From CAXBGS01 sp963975425 (GTDB lineage Bacteria > Planctomycetota > Planctomycetia > Pirellulales > Pirellulaceae), in contig CAXBGS010000011.1 in assembly GCA_963975425.1 (NCBI GenBank), positions 1-64,000 of the forward strand: DNA of 64,000 bases. Reading direction: 5' to 3'. This document shows positions 20,092 through 28,723 of this stretch, piece by piece. The first letter of the stretch is position 1; each line of letters starts with the position of its first letter. A program made the translations under genes and the position numbers. The notes beneath the pieces were generated by a model. It was not told the DNA's origin. It saw nothing but the letters and a program-made list of their open reading frames with translations, and searched no databases.

Positions 20092-20970
20092 ATGACCGAT
20101 TCACCCCAATACCGACGTCGACGTGCCGTCTGGCGGATTCTGCGACTGGCAGTCGTTGCCTATGTTGCGATCCTGATCTATTTGGTCGCGATGGAAACGC
20201 GGCTCGTCTATCCCGGCGCATACTTCGACCATCCGCTGAACTTGCACGGTGCCGGCGACGACATCGAAACCGTCGATGTCCACCCTGATTCAGACATCCG
20301 GCTGCCGGCCCGGTTGATCCGCAGGCCACAACCTCGCCGCTATGTCTTATTCCTGCATGGCAACGGAATACGCGCGGCGCAGCTTGATCATTGGACCCGT
20401 CGACTTGCTGACACATTCGATGCGACTGTATTGACGGCCGAGTATCGAGGATACGAGGACGATCGGACGCCCGATGAAACAGGGATCATCGACGACGCAC
20501 TGATCGCTCACGACTATTTGGAATCGCAATTCGATCTGTCACCGGATCAAATCATCGTCTACGGCCGTTCACTCGGAGGCGCCGCCGCCGCTGCGGTCGC
20601 CCATTCACGCGGCGCGCAAGCGCTGATCCTGGACCGTACCTTTGACGCGATCTGGCGAGTCGCCGCCGCAAAATACCCGTTCGTCCCCGTCAAACTGTTG
20701 ATGCGCAACCGATTCGAATCGGCCCGGCGGCTGGCGGACTATCAGGGCGCTGTGATTCAAGTCCACGGAGTGAACGACACACTGATTCCGATCGAACGCG
20801 GCAGATCACTCTTTGACCAGTTATCGACAAAGAACAAGGTGTGGATTGAAGTCCCTGACATGGAGCACAACGATCGCATGCAGGACCGGTGGCTCGAGCG
20901 TATCGCCACAGAAATCGAACGCCTGAGTGATCCCCGTCCGATTGTGAGTGATCCCCTTCCGGCTGAGTGA
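20092..20970 (+). CDS. Membrane-anchored alpha/beta hydrolase
   Basis: 292 residues. A single N-terminal transmembrane helix (about 15-34) anchors an alpha/beta-hydrolase domain. FLHGNG (87-92) forms the oxyanion region, GRSLGG (158-163) carries the nucleophile Ser160, HGVNDT gives Asp229 and MEHND gives His259, a complete triad in correct order. The build resembles BEM46/ABHD13-type hydrolases; substrate is unknown. The last codons contain a 7-codon repeat (SDPRPIV / SDPLPAE) whose third, shifted copy supplies the stop. It follows queC by 67 nt on the same strand. Confidence 0.85.
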   Translation: MTDSPQYRRRRAVWRILRLAVVAYVAILIYLVAMETRLVYPGAYFDHPLNLHGAGDDIETVDVHPDSDIRLPARLIRRPQPRRYVLFLHGNGIRAAQLDHWTRRLADTFDATVLTAEYRGYEDDRTPDETGIIDDALIAHDYLESQFDLSPDQIIVYGRSLGGAAAAAVAHSRGAQALILDRTFDAIWRVAAAKYPFVPVKLLMRNRFESARRLADYQGAVIQVHGVNDTLIPIERGRSLFDQLSTKNKVWIEVPDMEHNDRMQDRWLERIATEIERLSDPRPIVSDPLPAE

Positions 20971-21014
20971 CGGACACGTTTGGCCAGTGCCGAGCTCACA
21001 CCTCGCACGATTCG

Positions 21015-21506
21015 CTAGAACAGCTGAAAGTCGCCAGCGGCTTCGAACGCGGCTTCATAGTGTTCGATCTTTTCGGGTTCGGGCGTTTCGCCGGGCCACC
21101 AGACAGCGATCACATCGAATCGACAGGGCATACCCAATAAACGCTTTCGCTTCAGGTACCGTAGCGCCGCTCTGGTTACCCTGCCCTGCTTCGCTTGATC
21201 GACGCGCTCGGCGGGATGTCCGGGCTTGGTGGTCGAATGCGTTTTGACTTCGACAAAGATGATCGTCTTACGCTTACGGTCGACCGCGATCAAATCTATT
21301 TCACCGGCGCGATCTGATTCGCTTTCAGCGACGACAACCAGACCTTTGCGCCGCAACCATCTCGCCGCCGCTTGCTCGCCGCGTTTGCCAACGGACAACC
21401 GTGGATCGATCGCACCGTACCGCCAGCCGAGGTACGACTGGCGGAAACGATCGATGAAAGTTTTCACGGAAACACCCCGCGTCGGCAGAGCGAAACGCTG
21501 CCTCAT
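21015..21506 (-). CDS. YraN family (UPF0102) putative endonuclease
   Basis: A restriction-endonuclease-like fold protein: GKRGEQAAARWLRRKG, then GEIDLIAVDRKR and FVEVKTHS provide the Glu, Asp and Glu-x-Lys residues of the family's nuclease core. Physiological role is unknown across bacteria. ATG 21506 is chosen; a GTG at 21467 is possible, and the frame opens further to 21551. It lies behind rplS, the usual location of yraN/rnhB near the trmD operon, so it probably belongs to that transcript. Confidence 0.8.
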   Translation of the reverse strand: MRQRFALPTRGVSVKTFIDRFRQSYLGWRYGAIDPRLSVGKRGEQAAARWLRRKGLVVVAESESDRAGEIDLIAVDRKRKTIIFVEVKTHSTTKPGHPAERVDQAKQGRVTRAALRYLKRKRLLGMPCRFDVIAVWWPGETPEPEKIEHYEAAFEAAGDFQLF

Positions 21507-21588
21507 CGAATGAAGCCTGAGATCTTGAACTTCAGATCTCAGACTTCTCAAGTTTCAGTTTGCAACGCGTCTAAGCGTTTCTAAGTGC

Positions 21589-21942
21589 CTATGAGCGACG
21601 ACGCTCTTTCAGGCGAACGGCCTTACCGACACGATCTCGCAGGAAGTAGAGTTTCGCTCGGCGAACCACACCGCTGCGTTTGACAACGACCTTGTCGATG
21701 CGTGGGCTATGGACCAGGAACTTACGTTCCACACCTTCGCCACCAACGATTCGACGAACGGCAAACATTTCGGTCGGTCCCGAGCCGCTGCGGCCGATGA
21801 CAACACCGGTAAAAACCTGAATACGCTCTTTCGCGCCTTCGAGGATCTTCAAGTGCACGTCGACGGTATCACCGATTTCAAACTCGGGCGCGTCGTCTTT
21901 AAGGTTGGTCTTTTCGACCAATTCCATGATTTGTTGACTCAT
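21589..21942 (-). CDS. rplS: 50S ribosomal protein L19
   Basis: 117 residues, normal length, with the L19 core GDTVDVHLKILEGAKERIQVFTG and the closing basic segment RRAKLYFLRDRVGKAVRLKERR. The protein sits at the 30S-50S interface. It is the fourth gene of the ffh-rpsP-trmD-rplS string, 44 nt behind trmD. Around and after the stop the minus strand reads TAG at about 9-11-nt spacing three times (cgctcatag, gcacttaga, aacgcttag), a weak relative of the stop-spanning repeats seen elsewhere. Confidence 0.97.
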   Translation of the reverse strand: MSQQIMELVEKTNLKDDAPEFEIGDTVDVHLKILEGAKERIQVFTGVVIGRSGSGPTEMFAVRRIVGGEGVERKFLVHSPRIDKVVVKRSGVVRRAKLYFLRDRVGKAVRLKERRRS

Positions 21943-21986
21943 TTTTCTGTCTCACTCTTACAGTTTTCAGATTTAGTTGTTTTCAA

Positions 21987-22670
21987 TCACAGCAGGTCGC
22001 TGCGACGTTGTTTTGTTCGTTGTTGGATTTGATCTTCTCGCCATCGTGCGATCGCCCCGTGGTCCCCACCGAGCAGAACGTCTGGAACGGTGTGACCCTC
22101 GAACTCTCTCGGGCGTGTGTACTGTGGAAACTCAAGCAATCGATTTCCGCGACTGAATGAATCCTCCAAGCTGCTGTTCTCGTCGCCCAGCACGCCGGGC
22201 AAGAGCCGGACGACCGCGTCGACGATCACCATTGCTGCAACTTCGCCTCCGTTTAAGACAAAATCGCCAATACTGACTTCTTCTGGTTCCAAAATATCGA
22301 TGACCCGTTGGTCAAACCCTTCGTATCGGCCGCACAACATCAAAACGCGATCATTGTGCGCCAAATCCTCGGCCATCCGTTGGTCGAATCGCTTGCCTTG
22401 TGGCGTCAGCAGAATTCGCCGGGACGGCGCGTCTGCCATTTGCTCAACCGCTCGGACACAGTTCACTGTCGGCTGGACCTGAATCAACATTCCCGGGCCA
22501 CCGCCGAAAGGTTTGTCATCGACCGGACGATGCGGCGTATCAGGTGCCCAGTTTCGCAGGTCGTGCCTGTGAATCTGGACCAGATCACGCTTGATCGCTT
22601 TGTCGAGCAGACCTTGCGTCAGGTAACCATCAAAGATCGCAGGAAACAGAGTGACGATATCGAACCGCAT
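21987..22670 (-). CDS. trmD: tRNA (guanine-N1-)-methyltransferase
   Basis: Methylates G37 of tRNAs beside the anticodon using S-adenosylmethionine, preventing +1 frameshifts. The 227-residue SPOUT protein shows the knot motifs LCGRYEGFDQRV and SIGDFVLNGGE and the RGNRLLEFPQYTRP segment. It follows rpsP by 53 nt. The rimM gene that usually separates rpsP and trmD is missing. Confidence 0.97.
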   Translation of the reverse strand: MRFDIVTLFPAIFDGYLTQGLLDKAIKRDLVQIHRHDLRNWAPDTPHRPVDDKPFGGGPGMLIQVQPTVNCVRAVEQMADAPSRRILLTPQGKRFDQRMAEDLAHNDRVLMLCGRYEGFDQRVIDILEPEEVSIGDFVLNGGEVAAMVIVDAVVRLLPGVLGDENSSLEDSFSRGNRLLEFPQYTRPREFEGHTVPDVLLGGDHGAIARWREDQIQQRTKQRRSDLL

Positions 22671-22723
22671 GACTTATTTCCGGCGAACTTTTCCGAGCGT
22701 TAATCTCGGTCGATCGGCCAACC

Positions 22724-23164
22724 TCACTCGCTGGCGGCTTCCTCGGCGGCGGGTTCTTCCGCAGCAGCTTCTTCGGCAGGTGCCTCAGCGGCAGCCTCTT
22801 CGGCTTTCGGCTCTTCTTTCTTTTGCACAGGCTTGGCCGGCTCAGGTGGGGCCGGCGTGTACTGCTTGCGTTTGGCAAGCCGCTCGAGCGCCTCTTTTTG
22901 CGCTTCCAAGTGCGTGCCTTGAGTGCCGTACTTTTTGATAAATGTGGCCACGCTTTGGCTCGGCTGAGCGCCGACACCTAACCAGTAATCCACGCGATCT
23001 GACTTCAGTGAAACCCTTGCATCGGTTTCGGGGCACATCGGATCGTACGTTCCGAGTTCTTCGATCACGCGGCCGTTCCGAGGACTGCGTTGATCCATCG
23101 CACAAACGCGAAAGTACGGACGGTGGGTCCGTCCCATTTTTTTCATTCTTAAACGAACTGCCAT
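22724..23164 (-). CDS. rpsP: 30S ribosomal protein S16 with Ala/Glu-rich tail
   Basis: The first ~85 residues are standard S16 (MAVRLRMKKMGRTHRPYFRV..., then the ELGTYDP segment). The protein then runs on to 146 residues through a Lys/Pro linker into an Ala/Glu-only tail of about 40 residues. Bacterial S16 is normally 80-90 residues. The tail should be acidic, flexible and solvent-exposed; it may mediate contacts or tune assembly. Similar acidic tails occur sporadically on S16, so this is an extension and not a mis-fusion. Confidence 0.95.
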   Translation of the reverse strand: MAVRLRMKKMGRTHRPYFRVCAMDQRSPRNGRVIEELGTYDPMCPETDARVSLKSDRVDYWLGVGAQPSQSVATFIKKYGTQGTHLEAQKEALERLAKRKQYTPAPPEPAKPVQKKEEPKAEEAAAEAPAEEAAAEEPAAEEAASE

Positions 23165-23223
23165 TTAAACTCTGCTCCAAAACTCTTTTCAAAGGGTTTT
23201 ACTTCTAGTCAGACTTCCTGGGA

Positions 23224-23318
23224 GCGAAGAAACATCCTTCGCTGCCGGGTCGGTGCCGGTACGTTCCGGCATCTGTGTGGTCATCAAAATATTTGCTCTC
23301 TCTCACACATGTGAGAGA
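23224..23318 (-). other. Structured spacer between ffh and rpsP with three hairpins
   Basis: The 199-nt gap inside the ffh-rpsP operon contains three inverted repeats in a row: gcgaag/cttcgc (23224-23229, 23237-23242), tgccgg/ccggca (23254-23259, 23266-23271) and tctctcac/gtgagaga (23299-23306, 23311-23318). No T-run follows the last one strongly, so it is not a classical terminator. It may be an attenuator, an RNA-processing site or a leader for rpsP. Confidence 0.45.
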
Positions 23319-23363
23319 AATCTGGATTATTAAGTTTCCGATCAAAAACTCAAAAACCCTCGT

Positions 23364-24836
23364 TTACTTTTTGCGTCGTGCTTGACGCAGCATCTTTTCA
23401 CGCTGTTTCTTTTGTTTGGCTCGCTCGGCCGGGCTCAATCGCTTTCCCGTGCCTTTCTTGACTTTCAGCCCCGACATGCTCGGGTCATTCATGGCACCGC
23501 TGGCTTGCAATTGCCGCATCATCTTCATTCGGTCGCCGGCACCCTGTCCGGCCATGCTCTGCATCAGCGGCTTCATCACTTCAAACTGCTTGATCAATTG
23601 CGTGATCACGGGTGACTGCACGCCGGCCCCGCTGGCAATCCGAGTGCGGCGATGGGCGTCGATGATTTTCGGATTCCGACGTTCTTCCATCGTCATGCTG
23701 TTGATCGCACCGATGGTTTGCCGGATTCCGCCAGCGGCTTCTTCGCTGTCCAGCATTTCTTTGAACTGGCCCATGCCGGGCATCAGGCCCATCATTTTCC
23801 CCATCAGGCCCGGCTTGCTGACTTTTTCCATCATGTTTTTAAAATCGTCGAGCGTGAAGTCACCGGCAGCCATTTTGGCTTCCATCTCTTCACGTTCTTT
23901 TTCGTCGACGATTTTGTGGGCTTCGCGGGCCGCGGCGACCATGTCGCCCATCTGCAGGATGCGTCCGGCCATTCCTTCGGGGCGAAACGGTTCCAGTGCA
24001 TCAAAATGTTCGCCGGTACCGATGTATTTGATCGGAACACCGGTCACATGCTTGACCGACAGCAACGCCCCGCCGCGGGCGTCACCATCCAATTTGGTCA
24101 TGATGACACCGTTCAGTTCCAGCGCCTCGTTGAACGCCCCTGCACTGTTGACGGCGTCTTGTCCGGTCATGCCGTCGACAACCAGATAGACTTGATCGGG
24201 ACCGACTTTCTTGTCGATCTTTTGCAGTTCGGCCATCAACTCTTCGTCGATGGCCAGTCGACCGGCGGTGTCCAGGATGACCACTCGCGCGCCTTCGGCT
24301 TTTGCCTTGGCAACACCGTTTTGGCAAACCTTGACCGGATTCTTGTTGTCCGGCTCGCTGTACACCGGAACATCAAGCTGTTTGCCGATGACGTGCAGCT
24401 GTTCGATTGCGGCGGGCCGCTGCAAGTCGGCCGCGACCAACATCGGCTTGATGTTTTCTTCTTTCAGCAGCTGAGACAGCTTGCCGCAAGTCGTCGTTTT
24501 GCCGCTGCCCTGCAGACCACACAGCATGATGATGGTCGGACCATCCTGCTTTAGATGCAGCGAAGAATCGACCGGCCCCAGGATCGAGATCAACTCGCTG
24601 TGGACGATGTTGACCAATTCCTCGTGCGGACGCAGGCTGAGCAGAACGCGTTTGCCCAGGGCACGCTCAGAGACTTGCTTCATGAAGTCCTGAATCACCG
24701 GGTAGCTGACGTCAGCTTCCAGCAGCGATTTCTGCACCAGGTCCAGGCCTTCGCGCATATTGCTCTCGGTCAGCTTGCCCTTACCGGACAAGCTTTTGAA
24801 CGCACCTTGCAGGCCATCTGAAAGCGATTCAAACAC
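23364..24836 (-). CDS. ffh: Signal recognition particle protein Ffh
   Basis: The GTPase subunit of SRP that targets nascent membrane proteins to FtsY. The 490-residue protein shows the N domain, the G domain with P-loop GLQGSGKTTTCGKL (107-120), DTAGR and TKLDGDARGG, and the Met-rich M domain (PGLMGKMMGLMPGMGQ and following) ending in a basic tail with KKKQREK. Standard length and order. It heads the operon with rpsP, trmD and rplS. Confidence 0.97.
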   Translation of the reverse strand: MFESLSDGLQGAFKSLSGKGKLTESNMREGLDLVQKSLLEADVSYPVIQDFMKQVSERALGKRVLLSLRPHEELVNIVHSELISILGPVDSSLHLKQDGPTIIMLCGLQGSGKTTTCGKLSQLLKEENIKPMLVAADLQRPAAIEQLHVIGKQLDVPVYSEPDNKNPVKVCQNGVAKAKAEGARVVILDTAGRLAIDEELMAELQKIDKKVGPDQVYLVVDGMTGQDAVNSAGAFNEALELNGVIMTKLDGDARGGALLSVKHVTGVPIKYIGTGEHFDALEPFRPEGMAGRILQMGDMVAAAREAHKIVDEKEREEMEAKMAAGDFTLDDFKNMMEKVSKPGLMGKMMGLMPGMGQFKEMLDSEEAAGGIRQTIGAINSMTMEERRNPKIIDAHRRTRIASGAGVQSPVITQLIKQFEVMKPLMQSMAGQGAGDRMKMMRQLQASGAMNDPSMSGLKVKKGTGKRLSPAERAKQKKQREKMLRQARRKK

Positions 24837-25030
24837 GAAAACAGCGAAAATGAGTGGACAAATGGGGACCGGCCACCAGCATGGCGGGGGCCCAGGCGAA
24901 CTCTTTATCGAGCGCAGCCCGGCAGTTTACGCGAAAACGTGGCGTTTTGTAAATGCATGACGCGAGCGATTTGAACGCCAAAACACGGTTTCGATCAAGT
25001 TCCAGGCTTCAGCTTGCAGTCCGCCCCGAA

Positions 25031-25900
25031 TCAAGCATCGCTCGCTAGCCGCTGAAGCACGGCGTCGTGCAGCCGGCCATTGGTACCAACGCCGTCGCCG
25101 CCACGCGTGGTCGCTGCCCCGGTCCAGTCGGTGAATTTGCCGCCGGCTTCGGTGATGATCGGCAAGATGGCGGCGACGTCCCAAGCGTTGCATTCGGGAT
25201 CGATCATGATGTCGGCTCGCCCGGTCGCAACCATCAGGTAACCGTAGCCGTCGCCCCAAGACCGGGCCAACCAAGCATCCTTTTCGATCCGCTTGTAAGC
25301 CGATTCGGCACCGCGGCCATCAAAAGAATCGACCTGGCTGGTGACAAACACGGCCTCGGCAATGTCTGATTTGGCCGAGACATGTGCTCGCTGCCACGGG
25401 CCATCATCGGCCGATCGATACCAACTGCCCTGCCCCGTCGCAGCGACGATCATTTCGGCGCCAGCAGGGATATAAATCACGCCACCGAGCGGATCGCCAT
25501 CACATTCCAACGCGAGCAGCGTCGAATACAGCGGCACGCCACAGACGAACGACTTGGTTCCATCAATTGGGTCGACAATCCACCGATATGCACTCGTGCC
25601 GGTCTGCTCGTCGAACTCTTCGCCTTGAACCGTGTCATCGGGAAACAGCTCACTGATCCGTTTGCGGACAAGCTGCTCGGCTTGGCGATCCGCAATGGTC
25701 ACTGGCGAATCGTCACTCTTGGCGTCGACCACGAGATCGTGATTGCGAAAGTACTTCAGCGTGTGCTGGCCGGCTTCGTAGGCGACACGGATCATCGCGC
25801 TAAGTCGGCCGCCGTGCTGATCAATGGGCGGTTCGCTGTGCTGATCACCGTGCGGTTCGCTCCATGCTGCAGGAGGCTGATTAGCGAATTGGTTCATCAA
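25031..25900 (-). CDS. hisN: Inositol-monophosphatase family protein, likely histidinol-phosphatase
   Basis: 289 residues. The Mg-dependent phosphatase motifs are clear: GEEFDE, DPIDGTKSF and the C-terminal ECNAWDVAAILPIITEAGG. Together with the AYEAGQHTLKYF start and ITDWTG-like ending (FTDWTG), the sequence resembles HisN, which dephosphorylates histidinol phosphate. hisD, hisC and hisB lie within 18 kb, supporting the role, but related inositol or 3',5'-bisphosphate phosphatases cannot be excluded. The first ~33 residues are a polar His/Gln-rich extension with the short repeat HSEPPIDQHG. lspA lies 56 nt upstream on the same strand. Confidence 0.75.
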   Translation of the reverse strand: MMNQFANQPPAAWSEPHGDQHSEPPIDQHGGRLSAMIRVAYEAGQHTLKYFRNHDLVVDAKSDDSPVTIADRQAEQLVRKRISELFPDDTVQGEEFDEQTGTSAYRWIVDPIDGTKSFVCGVPLYSTLLALECDGDPLGGVIYIPAGAEMIVAATGQGSWYRSADDGPWQRAHVSAKSDIAEAVFVTSQVDSFDGRGAESAYKRIEKDAWLARSWGDGYGYLMVATGRADIMIDPECNAWDVAAILPIITEAGGKFTDWTGAATTRGGDGVGTNGRLHDAVLQRLASDA

Positions 25901-25956
25901 TTTGGACTCTGCTTGTCGTCGTTGCTCGTCGATGGCTGCGGCTCAGGCCCAGCGTT

Positions 25957-26577
25957 TCACACTTCTTCCGCTGGTTCGTCGACTGGCATAAAAAACGACT
26001 GCCACAGCAACATGCCTGCGCCGACGACCAACAGCGAATCGGCAATATTAAAATTCGGCCATTTCCATTGGTCGCTGGCTTGCCACAAAATCCAGTCGCG
26101 CACGCCGCTTTTCCACTCTGGCGGATAACCGTCTTGCCACCACATGCCCAGTCGGTCGTACAGGTTACCGATGATTCCTCCGGTGATCATCCCCATCGCC
26201 ACGGTCAGCCACCAAGAACGGGCGGCGCCAAACCAGAACAGCCACACCCATATTCCGATGGCTGCAACGATCGAAAGCGCCGCAAACAAACCGCCCTTGC
26301 CCGCCCCGACGCCGAACACAGCACCGATATTGACCGCCGTTTCGATTCCGAAATAGCCATCGATGACCCACCAAACATCTTTTTGTCCCGGCAGTCCACG
26401 CCAACGGAAAATGGCTTCCTTTGTCCACAGGTCAAGTCCGCCGCCGATGACCGCCAACGCAACGTACGCGCCCCAGCGACTGATCGGAACGCCACAACAC
26501 GCGTTCGCTGATGGTTTATCCGTCGATCCTTGTGCCACGGAGACATGTTCGTCGACCGTGTGCGTTTGCCCGTCCAT
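25957..26577 (-). CDS. lspA: Lipoprotein signal peptidase (signal peptidase II)
   Basis: Cleaves prolipoproteins in the inner membrane. The catalytic Asp pair is visible in NLYDRLG and NFNIADS, and NIGAVFG matches the conserved Asn-x-Gly-Ala-x-Phe motif. Four membrane helices are apparent. At 206 residues it is longer than the usual ~160, owing to a 30-residue polar N-terminus and a Trp-rich insertion (MWWQDGYPPEWKSGVRDW) before the second Asp. The window also encodes at least one clear lipoprotein substrate (DUF1080 protein at 62.5 kb). Confidence 0.92.
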   Translation of the reverse strand: MDGQTHTVDEHVSVAQGSTDKPSANACCGVPISRWGAYVALAVIGGGLDLWTKEAIFRWRGLPGQKDVWWVIDGYFGIETAVNIGAVFGVGAGKGGLFAALSIVAAIGIWVWLFWFGAARSWWLTVAMGMITGGIIGNLYDRLGMWWQDGYPPEWKSGVRDWILWQASDQWKWPNFNIADSLLVVGAGMLLWQSFFMPVDEPAEEV

Positions 26578-26850
26578 TTACCAAAGCCTTTCACCGCTGC
26601 TGCGATTCACTGGTTCCGCACCGTCCCGGACGATCCGGCGAAGACGGATCAAGCCCATGAGCCACACGTTAGAATCCTTCGCGGAACTTGCCCAGGCGGA
26701 TTCTGGCGGCAATTCGTCTCGCTTTCCTTGTCCTTAGATGCGAAAAAGCCGCAAAGCTGCTCCTTTCGCGTGTTGGTCGCGCCCGGGCCAATACGATTCC
26801 GAGCCCAATTCAATAGCTTCCTGTCCCGGTTCTAACGTAGAGGTTACGCC

Positions 26851-27255
26851 ATGTCATCGAATCCCTTCGATTCACCCTCGGAAACTTACGTTTCGCCGTC
26901 GGACCCGCCCAGCCAAGACGATCGCAACTTGGCCTTGATCGCTCACCTCTCGGGTTGTGTCGGCATCGTGGCCGGTGGACTGATTGGGTTTGTCGGACCG
27001 CTGATTATTTATCTGTTGAAAAAAGACACTTCCGCGTATGTCGCCGAGCAGGCCAAAGAAGCCTTGAATTTTCAGATCACACTTTTCCTGATCGCGATCG
27101 TTTGTTTGGTCATCACGGCAATCAGCTGTTTTGTCGCTTTCCCGATCATGTTTGTACCGATGGTCTTGCAGCTTGTCTTTGGCATCATCGCCGCTTTGGC
27201 CGTGCGAGATGGCACCGACTATCGCTACCCATTCAACATGCGATTGGTGCAGTAG
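26851..27255 (+). CDS. DUF4870 domain small membrane protein
   Basis: 134 residues. A Ser/Pro-rich N-terminus is followed by the DUF4870 pattern: NLALIAHLSGCVGIVAGGLIG, a second helix region entered by YLLKKDTSAYVAEQAKEALNFQ, and two further hydrophobic stretches, ending RDGTDYRYPFNMRLVQ. Function of the family is unknown. The stop codon falls in the first unit of a tandem repeat (ttggtgcagtag). Confidence 0.88.
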   Translation: MSSNPFDSPSETYVSPSDPPSQDDRNLALIAHLSGCVGIVAGGLIGFVGPLIIYLLKKDTSAYVAEQAKEALNFQITLFLIAIVCLVITAISCFVAFPIMFVPMVLQLVFGIIAALAVRDGTDYRYPFNMRLVQ

Positions 27256-27299
27256 CAAGTTTGGTGCAGTAGGAAGTCGCGATTGGTGCAGCAAGCACC
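27244..27299 (+). repeat. Tandem repeat spanning the DUF4870 gene stop codon
   Basis: ttggtgcagtagcaagt (27244-27260) is repeated as ttggtgcagtaggaagt (27261-27277) and more loosely as ttggtgcagcaagcacc (27283-27299). The first copy contains the last codons and the TAG stop (27253-27255) of the DUF4870 gene, the second repeats the TAG 17 nt later, and the third has lost it. Confidence 0.9.
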
Positions 27300-27393
27300 A
27301 GTGGGGCGCCGGTCCGCCGTGATGCCGTTAGCGGAACAGGAACCACCGCCGGGTTGGTTGTCGCGATCGACACTGTCCCGCTACATTGCGTCT

Positions 27394-28200
27394 ATGAGCA
27401 CTACGATTCAACTTGCCGTCCACGGCGCCGCAGGACGTATGGGACGCCGCGTCATCGCGTTGGCCGCCGAAGATCCCGATTTCGAAATCGTCTCGGCGAT
27501 CGACCATGTCGACAACGCACACCAAGGCCAAGACGCGGGTACCGTTGCCGGATTCGCCGCGATCAACGTTCCGATTTCGCCCCAGTGGCCGAACTTTGCC
27601 AATGTCGTGATCGATTTCTCGCTGCCCGAAGCGGTCGATGCTTGCGTAGCAAACTGTGTCGCCGCCAAAATACCTGCGGTGATTGCCACCACGGGACTGA
27701 GCGAGGCTCAAAAAGCGGCACTCGGTGAAGCGGCCAAATCCATCCCGATCGTTTGGGCACCCAGCATGTCGATGGCCGTGAACCTGACGATGAAACTGAC
27801 TCAACAGATCACCGAAACACTGAAAGATGTGGCCGGTGGAATTGATATTGAGATCTTGGAACGACATCACCGGTTCAAAGCCGACGCGCCCAGTGGAACG
27901 GCACTCAAATTTGGCGAGCTGATTGCGGAAAAACTGGACGGAGAAACACGCCATGTGCACGGACGTGAAGGTGCGACCGGACAACGGAGTCGCAACGAAA
28001 TCGGCTACCACGCGATTCGCGTCGGGGACAATCCGGGCGAACACACCATTGTCTTTGGCATGATGGGCGAACGCATCGAATTGAACGTCGCCGCCAGCAA
28101 CCGTGATTGCTATGCATCCGGTGCACTCGCTGCGGCAAAATGGATCCAAGACAAACCGCCCGCGATGTACAACATGTTTGACGTTTTGGGCATTGCTTAA
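27394..28200 (+). CDS. dapB: 4-hydroxy-tetrahydrodipicolinate reductase
   Basis: NAD(P)H-dependent step of lysine and diaminopimelate synthesis. The Rossmann start VHGAAGRMGRR, the middle segment ATTGLSEAQ and the signature ILERHHRFKADAPSGTA with the catalytic His-His and Lys are present; the end shows AAKWIQDKPPAMYNM, the usual closing motif. ATG 27394 gives a normal 268 residues; the upstream frame to 27283 has no family match and overlaps the repeat region. Confidence 0.95.
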   Translation: MSTTIQLAVHGAAGRMGRRVIALAAEDPDFEIVSAIDHVDNAHQGQDAGTVAGFAAINVPISPQWPNFANVVIDFSLPEAVDACVANCVAAKIPAVIATTGLSEAQKAALGEAAKSIPIVWAPSMSMAVNLTMKLTQQITETLKDVAGGIDIEILERHHRFKADAPSGTALKFGELIAEKLDGETRHVHGREGATGQRSRNEIGYHAIRVGDNPGEHTIVFGMMGERIELNVAASNRDCYASGALAAAKWIQDKPPAMYNMFDVLGIA

Positions 28201-28296
28201 ACGCGGTCGCGGCTCCGTCCGCAAAATGCAATTGGGCCGTCGCTAGCGCCGCGAACCTTAACGTGATGATCGTGGCACGATCAACGACTACATCCA

Positions 28297-28671
28297 GTGA
28301 TGACGATGGCAAAGTGCGACGAAGGCTATCTGTGCGAAGTTTGCGGCGATGATGTATCCAGCATCGTCGACAGCGACTTGTATCTTCGCTATGTCATCGG
28401 CGAACTTGACCCGGAGGTCCTGCACACATCACCAGAACGCCATATCCGGTGCAACCCCGTGCTCGCTCAGTTTATCCAGCACGACTCATTTGCCACCGTT
28501 GTGGTCGACGGCGACTTTGGCCAAAGCCAGCTAGACGCCGCTTACAACGCAGAGAGGACTCGGCTGGTCACCCGTGGATATGAGCGACTGTTGGAAATCG
28601 CGGCGACCGAAGGCGACCGTGATGTGACCGAATACCCGCTACCCGAAGCGATCCAAAAGTATCGGTCTTGA
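28297..28671 (+). CDS. Conserved hypothetical protein with Cys motif
   Basis: 124 residues from GTG 28297, or from ATG 28300 or 28306. The N-terminus has CDEGYLCEVCGDDV, an arrangement C-x6-C-x2-C that may bind metal; the rest is a soluble alpha/beta mix without a family I can name. Its reading frame and codon use look like neighbouring genes. The end reads ttgaagaaagacttcttgag, two TTGA spaced 15 nt. It sits 97 nt behind dapB on the same strand. Confidence 0.6.
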   Translation: MMTMAKCDEGYLCEVCGDDVSSIVDSDLYLRYVIGELDPEVLHTSPERHIRCNPVLAQFIQHDSFATVVVDGDFGQSQLDAAYNAERTRLVTRGYERLLEIAATEGDRDVTEYPLPEAIQKYRS

Positions 28672-28723
28672 AGAAAGACTTCTTGAGGGTTGACGTCGAT
28701 TTGCTGGCCAGCGCGCATTGCGG

